Positions 10,710-21,263 of a stretch of 64,000 nt of DNA are shown here, in pieces. The translations under genes were made by a program, and so were the position numbers. Each line of letters starts with the position of its first letter. Position 1 is the first letter of the stretch. This DNA is from Tillandsia leiboldiana (taxonomy: Eukaryota > Streptophyta > Magnoliopsida > Poales > Bromeliaceae), in assembly GCA_029204045.2 (NCBI GenBank), contig JAQNDB010000151.1, positions 61,566 to 125,565 on the forward strand, in the 5' to 3' direction. Below the pieces are notes generated by a model. The model worked only from the letters and a program-made list of their open reading frames with translations, did not search any database and was not told where the DNA came from.

Positions 10710-13645
10710 TGTCACGCCCCGGGGCGATACTGCGCCCCGGCTCGCCAACAGATCCGCCGCCCATACGGGAAGCCCCGTATAGGCGTAGCGACTAACCTGC
10801 AAAGAAACATCTACACTAGCAGATATCAGAGCTGAAAGAGAAAAGCTGGAATAAAATACATAAAATAAAACTACAACTCACAAATATACAGACCAACCTC
10901 ACCAGAACACAAGAGTCTCTCAGAAAAGCAGGAAAGAAAGGTACAACTCAAAACCTCACTACAAAAGTCACTCGACATAACACACACCAAAATAGTACTG
11001 GGGTACATCTACTCACACACTGAAGATGACAGGAGGGGATCTATCTCGCGACTCCCTTACCTCGGTCTGAAGGAGCTGGATCAGCAACAGGAGCTGCAGG
11101 AACCGGAGCAGAAGTCCCTGGGGAGAAGACACCACGACGGGTGTGAGAACTACATCCCACAGTAGTTCTCAGTGGGTGCCGCCAACAAGCCCGACGGTCT
11201 GCCCACTAAGTCTACCAGAGGCATAAAGTAACATATGCAGTGCTGTAAGGAAAGCTGGGAAAAGTAACTCTACAGCTACTATGCCTCTATCTAGATGCTC
11301 AACAGCGGAACAGAAAGAACATGATGCCCCCAACTAACTCTCCTCCCTGATCACCCAATCACAACTGACTGCCTCATCGGGTCCAATCAAACCTGCGCCA
11401 ACCTACTGCCGTTACGTCCCGGAGGAGCGGTCTTACGTAGGGCGTCCATGGCTGCCAACAAAAGCACAGCCAGAGGGACAAATGCAACAACAAGTCGCGA
11501 AAGAACATCTCAAACTCACGCCGGTAGAACAACCCGGTCTCGCCTACTCCGGAGTGGCACTCGAGGGGAGCGACCCGCTCGAGTCAAAGTAACCCATAAC
11601 AAGTATCTCTGTAAAGTATCTCTGTAAAGCTCAAATGTGGCTCATGCAGGCTATGATCCAAATCCTCGATCAACAAGATCGGCTAACAAACAAATCACTG
11701 ACTCACTCACTGGCTGGAATCTACACAGCTGAGACTCACTGTCACTCTGACAGCTCCCAAGAACCCAGGTCTACCATCACTATCACTCTCCAAAAGAAAT
11801 CGGATCTACAGACTGCTATCGACTCCACTCGGTCCCCAGACACGAGTGCAAATGCATCCCACAACCACCCGACCTCTCGGCCCACAACTCGGGCGAGGAA
11901 AAGCTAAGTCCATAGTGAAATGAAGTATCATGATGTGGAATGTCTAGAGCAATAAAAACCTAGCCCAAGTTGGAGTTTTCTACAGACTGGCTGAACAAGA
12001 TGCATATGACAGGGGTGCTAGGTCAAGTTCCAAGATTTCACTACTTAACATAAAGTAGGAATCAAAAGATTCAACAACAGATATACAAGATACAACATAC
12101 AGTTTTACACATGCTATTACTCCAATTTCTAACATGCATGATCCTACACACATAGAATTAGTACACAGTCCAGAGTTCTTGGAAGCAAGGTCACCCACCT
12201 GAACACGCTAACTGTCCAAGGTTGTACAGCTAAAAGTCCAGAAACAGCCAAAACACAGTATCCACCAAGCTAGCAACACGGTAGCAGTGCTCACAATCTC
12301 CTGGGTACAAAACATAATCCAAGATTACACTTTAATCCACAAAATCCCAAGTTCCCAAAAATCTGTGATGAACAGTCCCTAAAACACGAAATATCCACCT
12401 GAAAATCATCTTCTAAAAATTCCAATAAAAATGTGACGGCGATCCTCGCGACGAGTAGATATCGATAGACTCCTGAATCGTTGAAATCCGATGTCCGGTT
12501 GAGGAGATAAAAATCCGACAAGTAGGGGCTGTCCAAACCATCCATCAGCCGCAAAGGGGGTTAAAAACGTACCCAAAACCCCAAGAAAAGCTCAGTTCCA
12601 GAAAAAGTGTCCAACCCAAAAGTTGTAGATTTACGTCCTACGAAACCGTCGCCGCAGAAATCGTCCAAAAATACCGTCGGGGTAGCTCTGTAGACCTCCC
12701 AGACTGAAATGCGACGAAAATGGTCCTCCTACAGGAAATCGCCGCTCCGCACCCCGATGCAGAAGTCGCCGCCGTTGCGGCCTCCAAAAATCCTGAGCTT
12801 CTGTCAAAAGATGCATAAGAGGAAGAGGAAGAATTTTGGTAAAGGGCTCAGGAGCTAAAAGCTTCGGGAAAGGCCTCAAAAATGAGGCCCAAGTTACCTA
12901 TTTATAGGCTGCAGCAGAAAAAAACCAAAAAGTCCAAGTATTGGGCTCTCGGCCCAAACAAATCGGGCGCCCGAATCATTCGGGCGCCTACAGTGTTGGG
13001 CCCGACCCAACACTGTGCGCGCCCGGATCGATCCGGTGCCGCCACGTGTCCCCCCGAACAGGGGACAGCGGTGCGGGGCCACCCGATGGCCGCCACGTGT
13101 CCGGCCCCGCGCTCCCCGCGGCCGGCGCACATGCTCCCACCAATCATGGCGCGCCACGTGCAGCGTGGTCCACGGCAGCGACCACGCGCCCCCGTGGACC
13201 GAGTCGCGTGAGCCCGCTAATGGGCAGCCGCCACGTGTCCAGGCGCCGGTCCATGCACCAGCGCCCAAGCTCTGTGGACCGAACGGTATGCGCCGGCCCA
13301 ATCAGAAGCTGCCACGTGGCAGGGGCTGGTCCACGGCTGTTCCCATGCACCGAAACGCGCGAAAAAACTTCCGGGAGTCCTTTTTGGGCATCCGGACTCA
13401 GAATTTAACAAGCAAATAGCCGTTTTCAAGCGTTTTTCCGTGCTGAATCCATTTCCGACCTCTGTTTGGCCTAATTCTTTTCCGAAATTTCGGAAAACCC
13501 AGCCGAAAGCCAACACAGCAAGTAATATCACACAGGGTCCATCTGTGGCATCCTATTGATGCACCATGGGCCAGATACACCAATGATAGGTGTTCTAACA
13601 GTGGATTCATCGGAAGAACATTGCATGGGCACCAGGGCCACTACA
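10710..13645 (-). repeat. 5' LTR of element A (2,936 bp)
   Basis: TGTCACGCCCCGGGG at 10710 to CTACA at 13645. On the minus strand the U3 side starts at 13645 and carries five CACGTG boxes (13043-13318), a near-perfect inverted repeat (12990-13016) and a TATA box (12899-12906). The R/U5 part continues to the primer site. A 16-base direct duplication (AGTATCTCTGTAAAG) lies near 11600 and is shared with the 3' LTR. Confidence 0.93.
12899..13318 (-). promoter_or_regulatory. Promoter of element A 5' LTR: TATA box plus G-box cluster
   Basis: TATAAATA (minus) at 12899-12906 with CACGTG at 13043, 13094, 13155, 13232 and 13313 upstream. This copy would drive the genomic RNA of A. CCAATCA-type sequences sit between the boxes. 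Confidence 0.7.
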
Positions 13646-14109
13646 TAGTTAATGGAATTTGTGTTCCGAATACTGTGTCAACCGGAAATTCTGTTTTCTC
13701 TAAAGAGCTTCGACCAGAGTATCGGTATATAAACTTCATTGTCTGCTACAACATTCTTCCCAACATGAATACGAAGGTTCTTCGATGGGACAGGATGTTA
13801 TTCCTTTATCTTCTTGTAAACCCGGCCGCATTGATGGGAGCAAACTTGAATATTCCTTATCTCATTTGGTCAAGGATGGCGCGGTATGTGGAACACTCTC
13901 ACCCCACAGAGAGACTACCATACCCAATGATAATCATGCGCATCCTCAGAAAGTTTAAAGTCGATACAAGCACGAGCTCATACATGTACAGTTTGGGCAC
14001 CATTAATGAGACGACAATTGTTAAATCTCTCTCGACGAAGCCTGATGATCCCATAATACCTCCTTGTGATAACCGCAGTTTTATCTTACCTTTCCGGGCT
14101 TCCTATTAA
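13646..14109 (+). pseudogene. Fragment of a plant transposon-protein ORF
   Basis: An open frame of about 150 residues, joined at 13646 to the right end of element A and ending at a TAA at 14107-14109. Segments such as LRPEYRYINFIVCYNILP and LNIPYLIWSRMAR look like the C-terminal half of the 'putative plant transposon protein' domain (I recall it as PF20167; no search was possible). The function of that family is unknown. The N-terminal half is missing, displaced by A. The env-like ORF of Sirevirus C2 contains what looks like the N-terminal half of the same domain (about 51545-51740), so this may come from a third, C2-like Sirevirus; alternatively it belonged to the interior of element E. The ATG at 13625 lies in A's LTR and is not the start. 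Confidence 0.6.
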
Positions 14110-16800
14110 TTTTATTGAACCGTTCTGCTGACAATAGGGGTCCGAGGGTAACTTTTTCTTGTTTTTAGACAGATGATCGGGGCTCGCGGGTATTTTTGGT
14201 TAATAAAGCTCGCGAAACGGAGACCGGCGGTGCGATCGGTTTTGGATTCCGACCCCCGGATCTCCCAGAATAAATTCCGGAAGTTGGTACCGCAGCCCAG
14301 GTGACATACACAATTACCGGGGGCAGACCGAACTCTGGTCCGCAATCAGATCGATTCTGGTCGATCAGTTGAGGTATGGGATTTAAACACCCCTTTTCCC
14401 AGTCGCTCGAGTGGTTAATCTTAATTTGGGGTCCAAAATCCACTACGCCCAAACGACTAAATAGTCGGCCTTGGGAATTAGGTTTTCATATACCTCGCCT
14501 CCCCTCACCTTGGCGTACGATATCCGAGCGTGGACGAGGAGCGGTTCCCCAAAACCCTCGCCCTTCCCATCGGCCGGCGCGGAAGAGAAGAGATTGATCG
14601 CCTCCCCGCAAAGATCCGACGAACGCTACAAGGACGATCCCTCTCCTTCGCCCGGTACCGACGAAAACAAGGTGAGCCGTGCTTTCATTTTCTTTCCTTG
14701 TCGTTTCTCGTTACGAACGAGGGGGAGGGGGGGTTCTTGATTCGTCGGAGATGGAAGGAGAGGGGCGAGACACCCGCACGCGGAGCGCCGCGCGGGGCAG
14801 CCCGCGCATGCGGGGGCACCGCGCGGGCAGCCGCGCATGCGGGGGCACCGCGCGGGCAGCCCGCGCATGCGGGGGCGCCGCGCGCGGCACCCGCATGCGG
14901 GGCGCCGCGCGGGGCACCCACATGCGGGGCACCGCGCGGGGCAGCCCGCGCATGCGGGAGCACCGCGCGGGGAGCCCGCGCATGCGGGGGCGCCGCGCGG
15001 GGCACCCGCATGCGGGGCACCGCGCGGGGCAGCCCGCGCATGCGGGGGCGCCGCGCGGGGCACCCGCATGCGGGGCGCCGCGCGGGGCGGCCCGCGCATG
15101 CGGGGGCGCCGCGTGGGGCACCCGCGTGCGGGGCGCCGCGCGGGGCGGCCCGCGCATGCGGGGGCACCGCGCGGGCAGCCCGCGCATGCGGGGGCGCCGC
15201 GCGGGGCACCCGCATGCGGGGCGCCGCGCGGGGCAGCCCGCGCATGCGGGGGCACCGCGCAGGGCCGCCCGCGCATACGGGGGCGCCGCGCGGGCAGCAC
15301 GGCAGCGCGCGGGGGGTTTGGTCGCTGCCGTCAGAGGCCGGTTGGCGTTGGGGCTTTCCTTTACTTCGCGTTTAAAGGTTCTTGATCTCCCCGCCCGGGG
15401 ATCCCGTTTTTGCAGCTTCGTGGAGCGCGCCGGGACGCGGGGAGCCGAGCGTGGTTTTCTACTAGCGACAGGTGGGTTGAATGTGTTAATTAGCATCGAT
15501 TTCCGACGACCGTTCATTCTAGATATTACATGTGATCGTTTCACTTTACCTGCCGCCTATTATCGTATCTTAGATGCTACATGTAATCGCCGAACTTTAG
15601 TAGTTAGGTGTATTATGCTCCTGATGTTACATGTTGTTGCTTTATCTTCGATTATACTTGTTAGTAGAGTACCTTGATTACACATGTTATTATCTTACTC
15701 TTGTTCATGCATTGTGGCTACTGTGCTCGAGGCTGCAACACGCGCACCCGCGGTTTGGCCACCGCGAAGGGTGCGCTTTTCCGGAAAAGTGGTCTATGAC
15801 CCGTGTATACCCACGAGGTGACGTAGTGGGGCCCCTTATTAGTTGTGGGGTTTGAGGCGCCGAGGTGCGAGCGGTGCGACCCGTCGGTTTAGTTGTCCGA
15901 CGTGGTCAGGTTTCTGCAGGTACGGTATGGGCCGTCGGTTTAGTTGTCCGACGTGGCCGGGTATTACAGGATACAGGTGTACAGGTTACCTCTCCACCTC
16001 GAGAGGGTGGTTGCTCCGGTTGTCTGCACGGTTTGTTTTATTATATTCTCCTGCTCTACTATTTTTACGTCACTGACTTCCCACTTCGTGACAGGGTTCG
16101 GTCGGGGGGAGAGGTAGGCGGCGGTGAGGACGGGACAGGAGCAACTGGGTCGCCGGGGGGCCCTGGACTGTATTTCTCCTTTTATTCTTGCATTTCATTT
16201 ACATTGTAGATATGTGAGAGGTTCGCGATACCCTCGTGGGGTCGGCGTGGATGTCGGTGTGGATTGCATTTAGTTACCCTCTTATACATTACTCTTCCTT
16301 TTATTTCCGTTGGCCATTTGAAAACGAAAAAGGCAAAAGCCAAAGAAAAGATTGCGAAAACCATCTTTTAAAATCTAAGTGTCGTGTGGGCACTGGTTTC
16401 AAAACCCTGTGGATTTATGGATTGCGAAAGGGACTTCAAAACTTGGGTGTCGGGTGGGCACCGTTTTCAAAACCTTGTGGATTTATGCTGATTTCGAAAC
16501 TCGCTTTCAAAACGTAAGCGCCGGGTAGGCGCCCTCTTCAAACTGTGGATTTATCCTTTCCAAATTAATCGGCCATACGTTTTAAATAGATTAGAATGCT
16601 GGTTGTATGTTAATAATTGTTGTGATTGGATGGTTGCGTATGTTGGAGACTCTGTCCGTTTACAGAGTGATCCTGTATGTGTGGCGGGTCTGGGCATGCG
16701 CCGGGGCAGAGGGGCTCTCTTTTACAAGAAAAAAATTTGTACGTCAAAGGTTCGACTTTTGTGAATCATTTCCGCTAAAACAAATCCCCGGGGCGTGACA
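14110..16800 (+). mobile_element. LTR E: plus-strand LTR of the B/D family, 5' end unclear
   Basis: Right end exact: CCGGGGCGTGACA ends at 16800. From about 15730 to 16800 it is nearly the same as D (25735-26837) and, inverted, as B (247-1350). From about 14140 to 14300 it resembles the U3 of B and B2 in inverse orientation. The expected TGTAGAG start is not found; similarity fades at about 14080-14115, where the transposon-protein ORF ends, so the LTR is 5'-truncated or its U3 was replaced. It carries a donor-like AAG|GTGAGC at 14672, a GC-rich minisatellite, and an acceptor-like GTGACAG|GG at 16094. The right flank is C1 gag with no primer site, so it behaves as a 3' or solo LTR. Confidence 0.8.
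14775..15310. repeat. GC-rich minisatellite (about 27-30 bp units) in LTR E
   Basis: About 18 tandem units built on CCCGCGCATGCGGGG with GCGCGGGGCA spacers. Unit starts at 14808, 14836, 14866, 14894 and 14921 give a period near 28. The sequence is almost purely G+C. ORFs of 180-330 residues open in several frames on both strands, as expected when the unit length keeps stops out; their proteins are Arg/Ala/Gly repeats and not credible genes. Confidence 0.9.
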
Positions 16801-17163
16801 CTCCTCATCGCCAACGAGCACAACGACAACAAGCCTACTTCATCCTCTTCGGAATCGTCAAGCACAAAGGTATGTTTTCGTTGTAATTTAGCAGGGCACA
16901 TTGAAAGAAATTGCAAGATTGGAGTTCAAAGATCAAATCAACCACATCTTGCAACTGCTACCAATAAGTTCACTCCCCGGAATTCAAAGAAGGACTTTTC
17001 AAAAGAAAAGAACATTGGTAGTACTTCAAACAAGACGATGACAAAAGAAAAAGATCAATCATACAAAACGTCTTCATCAAGGAAAATTTCTCAACCATTG
17101 CCAACATACTCCAAAACTCAAAAGGTTTGGGTATGCAAAGGTGAAATCCTTCCTTGTCTTTAA
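16801..17163 (+). pseudogene. C1 gag C-terminal fragment with zinc knuckle
   Basis: About 120 residues matching residues 380-490 of the C2 polyprotein. The CCHC knuckle CFRCNLAGHIERNC binds RNA during packaging. A Lys/Ser-rich linker leads to VWVCKGEILPCL and then a TAA (17161-17163). In C2 the frame runs on into protease here, so the stop marks the start of a deletion. Everything 5' of the knuckle is absent. Confidence 0.88.
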
Positions 17164-17222
17164 TCGCTCTACGATTAAATGTTGTATAGTTTATGTAGAC
17201 TATTTTTCTTTCTTTTGACCAA

Positions 17223-19687
17223 CCCGTCAACCATCTTTGGGAGGTAAATGGTATATTTTCTTATTGGTTGATGATTTCTCTCGGTATTCTTGGGTAGCAT
17301 TTTTAAAAGAGAAAGCTGATACTTTTGATTCTTTTCACGAGATTTGCCATCGTATTATGATTGAAAAGAATGAAAAGATCATTCGTGTTAGAAGTGATAG
17401 CGGTGGAGAATTCGTTAACTCTAAGTTCATTGACTTTTGCACTTCAAACGGTATTAAGCATGAATTCTCAGCACCCTATACACCTCAACAGAATGGTGTT
17501 GTCGAGCGCAAAAACAGGGTTGTTCAAGAGATGGCACGTGTTATGCTTCACAGCCGGAATTTACCGCTACATTTTTGGGCTGAAGCTGTGAACACTGCAA
17601 TCTATGTAATTAATCGAGTTTATTTGCGCCCGGGAACGTTAAATACACCATATGAACTATGGTGCGGTAGAAAACCCAACATCAAATATTTTCGCATCTT
17701 CGGGAGTCGGTGTTACATTTTACGTGATCGTGAAAATCTTGGAAAGTTTTACTCTCGAAGTGACGAAGGGATTTTCTTGGGGTATTCTACAAACAGTAGA
17801 GCATATCGAGTATTTAACTTGGAATCTAAGATGATCGTAGAATCGATAAATGTTAAAGTAGATGAAGCTTTTCACTTTGCATCTGAAAAATCTACCCTCG
17901 ATATCTCTCTAGATGATGATACACCTGCCATTGCATCTTCTCATGATAATACTTTCAATATTAATGATGCATCTAATGGTTCTTCAAGTTTATCTGATGT
18001 GCAGGAATCGTCACATGTATCTCCGAGTACTCCGTTACCTCAAACTTTACGCATCTCTAAGGATCATCCTGAATCAAACATCATTGGAGACCCACAAGAA
18101 GGAGTTAGAACTCGGAGGCAGTTGGTTTGTGGATTCACTTGCTACGTATCTTTAATCGAACCAAAGAATATAGATGAAGCTCTTCAGGATGACTACTGGA
18201 TTAAAGCAATGCAGGAAGAGCTCCATCAATTTGAGCGAAACAAAGTCTGGGAATTAACGAAGCCTCCACAACAACACAATGTGATAGGTACCAAATGGAT
18301 TTTCAAGAATAAGAAAAATGAGGATGGTACTATCATCAGGAACAAGGCACGATTAGTTGCTCAAGGCTACTCTCAAGTAGAAGGTATAGACTTTGATGAA
18401 ACTTTCGCCCTTGTAGCTAGACTCGAGTCCATTTGTATACTATTTGCTATTGCTTGTCATTTTAAAATCAAATTATTTCAAATGGACGTTAAGAGCGCGT
18501 TTCTAAATGGGTTTTTAAATGAGGAAGTTTATGTGGCTCAACCAAAAGGTTTTGTAGACCATAAACAACCTAATCATGTTTTTCGTTTGAAAAAGGCTCT
18601 TTACGGTCTGAAACAAGCACCGCGAGCATGGTACGAAAGGCTGACAAAGCACCTTTTGGAGAAGGGCTATACTCGAGGGGGAGCTGACAGGACTCTCTTT
18701 GTGAAGCATTATCAAAACAATTTCATTGTAGCACAAATATATGTCGATGACATTGTATTTGGCGCAACAAGAGATAATGATGCTTCTAAATTCGCGGAGA
18801 CCATGGAAAGCGAATTTGAGATGTCCATGATGGGCGAATTGACTTATTTTCTTGGATTGCAAATTAAACAAAATGATGAAGGTATTCACTTGTGTCAATC
18901 CAAGTATGCAATGGAGTTGGTTAAAAAGTTTAACTTAGAAAATTCGAAGGATTTTCCGACTCCAATAGGAACTAGCCACAAGGGACTTGGAAGTGAATCA
19001 CATAGTAAGAATGTAGACGAGAAACTATATCGAAGTATGATTGGAAGTCTACTTTACCTCACGGCTAGTCGCCCGGATATATCCTTTAGTGTTGGGATTT
19101 GCGCGAGATATCAATCAGCACCAAAGGAGGTTCACCTGAAAGCGGTGAAAAGGATCATCCGGTACATCAAAGGATCAATTAATTTCGGAATTTGGTATCC
19201 TATGGGAACTAGTTTGGATATTGTTGGATACTCAGATGCCGATTGGGCAGGATCAGTGGATGATCGGAAAAGCACGAGTGGTGCATGCTTCTATCTTGGC
19301 CATTGCCTTGTTGCATGGCACAGTAAAAAGCAGAATTGCATAGCACTCTCGACTGCCGAAGCGGAATACATCTCAGCGGGTAGTTGTTCAACCCAACTCA
19401 TTTGGATGAAAAGTGTGTTGAGCGACTTCCGGATTTCAGCAACTTCGGTAACAATTCTTTGTGACAACACTAGTGCTATAAACATTTCCAAAAACCCTGT
19501 GTTGCACTCTAGAACAAAACACATTGAACTTAGATATCATTTTCTTAGAGAGCTAGTTGAATCAAATACTCTTCTACTTTCATATATTTCAACTGAAGAT
19601 CAATTAGCTGACATTCTAACAAAACCTTTGGATCAAAAACGTTTTATTCATTTGCGTAAAGCAATTGGAATGCTTTCCTTGAAATAA
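17223..19687 (+). pseudogene. C1 pol: integrase core, reverse transcriptase, RNase H
   Basis: An open frame of about 816 residues. Integrase core begins at YIFLLVDDFSRYSW (catalytic Asp about residue 12), with RSDSGGEF as second site (C2 has SDRGGEF) and NGVVERKNR as the Glu site. RT runs from about residue 320, with WIFKNKKNEDG, QMDVKSAFLNG and the catalytic YVDDIVFG. RNase H includes SDADWAG and STAEAEYIS; the frame closes with QKRFIHLRKAIGMLSLK. Against C2, the protease and the HHCC zinc finger are missing: about 600 bp is replaced by about 60 bp of unrelated sequence (17160-17222). DETFALVARLE, where C2 has DETFTPVARLE, suggests further decay. Not autonomous. Confidence 0.93.
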
Positions 19688-20620
19688 ACTTCTTTTTGAA
19701 ACTTTTGCTTAGGTTAGGTTTTGTTTTTGTGTTTTTGTTCTTTATCTATGTTTATACATAGTACATTAATTGAGCATGTGTATTATTGACTTTACTTGCA
19801 TCCTTTCATATAATTAGAAATCTATTATGCTTTGGATATCATAATAATTCAGTTGATGCATTGATCATTTATTTAAATTAAACCATTTTTATTTGATCAA
19901 AGTCAATTTCTCTCTCAATGATCTCTTGGTATTGTTGTTATCTTATTTGACTATTTAGTTGAATATGAATTCGAGATCAATCCTTGGTTGAATACTTTAT
20001 ATTTTACATTAATTGATAGCCAATTGAGGGGGAGTCAAAGAAAAGTAAAATGCTCAAAAGATGTGGAAAGAGTTACATCCCAATGAGGAGTGTGAAAACT
20101 ACCACCACATGGAGGAAAGAGCTACCACCTCGGTCGTCCGAGTACTATGTGCAGCTACCACATGTATACCAAGCATAGTTGTTCAATTTCTTGATTAAGT
20201 AAAATGCATGATTGAAATACTTGACTCTGTCAAATTTCAAGGTTGGTATAAGGTGGGATTTTAAAGAAAGATGCTCAAAGAGCCACTCTCTTCAACAGAT
20301 TGACTAGATACATTATATAATTTATTTGGGATTTCAAACATCTATTGATCTTGGTAATTCATTTTCTTTACCATTTTAATGATTTGATAAACGCCGTACT
20401 CATAAGATCATGATAGATGTGTTTGATCTTGATCAACTTTAAAAGTTTTAATTTCTATAAATTGTCATGTCATTATTTGAATGTTATTGATAGATTTAAC
20501 ATAATTTATTTCTCTTGACATGATACGATGATTTTTGTTTAAAGTTGATGTGCTAAAATGCTTATATACTTTTTCTGGATTTTATGGATTTTTTTCTAAA
20601 TTTTTCTGATGAAAAAGTTG
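19688..20620 (+). other. C1 noncoding region between pol and env-like unit
   Basis: About 930 bp, AT-rich, with no credible ORF. It contains a polypurine-like GAGGGGGAG at 20026-20034 and, right after it, a block at 20050-20176 that is almost identical in C2 (50023-50149). The rest aligns with C2 only loosely. Confidence 0.75.
20050..20176 (+). promoter_or_regulatory. 127-bp conserved noncoding block in C1
   Basis: Aligned by eye to 50023-50149 of C2: same length, no indel, two substitutions. It holds repeated CTACCAC (as ACTACCACCACATG, GAGCTACCACC, GCAGCTACCACATG) and a small inverted repeat CTCGG-TCGT-CCGAG. Role unknown; an RNA signal or enhancer is possible. Confidence 0.65.
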
Positions 20621-20626
20621 CAGCTG

Positions 20627-20722
20627 ATCCGGATCGGGTTAAGTGATCCGGATCCCGAACGCAGGCTTCTTCCTGCGGCTAGCCGATCCGGATCGAAATC
20701 TCGATCCGATCCGGATCACGGC
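20627..20722 (+). promoter_or_regulatory. TCCGGA palindrome array upstream of C1 env-like ORF
   Basis: Four GATCCGGATC-type palindromes in about 100 bp, one followed by CCGAAC, then GGCTAGGGTTT. The same motif set, also followed by TAGGGTTT, lies in the LTR just before its TATA box (33049-33406). This suggests a second promoter-like copy ahead of the env-like ORF; no TATA box is seen here. Confidence 0.6.
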
Positions 20723-20852
20723 TAGGGTTTTTAATAGAACGAAAGGGTTTTGATTTCTTTTACCTTAATCTTTTGTTCTCAAGTCTCTAGAGCCTATCTC
20801 TCTAGAATCCGTGCACCTTGGAGCTTTCGTAACCCAAGTTCTTCGAATCCAA

Positions 20853-21234
20853 GTAAGTTTTATTGATCAAAATCTCGGTTTTTCATAGTTTTTCTTATTC
20901 CTCCTCAAAACGTGATGAATTTCTTGTATCAATTTCGTTTGTGGATGGTTTTTGATCAAATTTCTTTTGAAATAAGAACTCTGGGTAGATTAGTTTTGAT
21001 TATATGCTAGGTATTATCAAGATAAACGGATTTTTGGTCTTCGATTTCAAAGAATTCGGTTTTAGGGCATATAATGGGAATTTTCCAAAATCATGCAATT
21101 GATCTATTTTTAAATTTCCTTTTGCAAAACTAATTTGATTCCTAGTCTCTCTACACGATAATGATTGTTTGGGTACAATTTTTCTAATTTTTGAAAATTA
21201 ACAATTTTTCGTGTTCCTGAGTTATTGCTCACAG
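20853..21234 (+). other. Candidate 5'-UTR intron of the C1 env-like transcript
   Basis: A strong donor (CCAA|GTAAGT at 20853) and an acceptor (TTGCTCACAG ending at 21234) bound a 382-bp, T-rich interval. The ATG of the env-like ORF lies 30 bases after the acceptor. C2 keeps the acceptor (AG at 51202-51203), but its donor reads CAAATTGAG, so it looks lost there. Inference from sequence only. Confidence 0.5.
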
Positions 21235-21263
21235 GATTTTCTTCTCACAAGAAACCAATAGCT

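Larger units (their letters stand above)
3377..13645 (-). mobile_element. Element A: near-complete Tekay/Del-type chromovirus
   Basis: Minus-strand Ty3/gypsy element: 3' LTR part 3377-5519 (the remainder is displaced by element B), interior 5520-10709, 5' LTR 10710-13645. Gag, protease, RT, RNase H, integrase and a C-terminal chromodomain are present in that order, typical of the Tekay/Del chromoviruses. I counted roughly 30-35 differences by eye over about 2.1 kb of shared LTR, i.e. about 98% identity, so insertion is fairly recent. The right flank is TAGTT (13646-13650); the partner target duplicate lies outside the window. One frameshift and one altered zinc-finger residue are the only coding lesions noticed. 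Confidence 0.93.

Noticed and set aside
14775..15310. Regular repeat array as a possible CRISPR
   Set aside because: Units are contiguous and near-identical without unique spacers, and the DNA is plant.
14530..15677. Several ORFs of 180-330 residues on both strands rich in Arg, Ala and Gly
   Set aside because: They run through the GC-rich minisatellite in nearly every frame; no domain, and the repeat unit explains the lack of stops.
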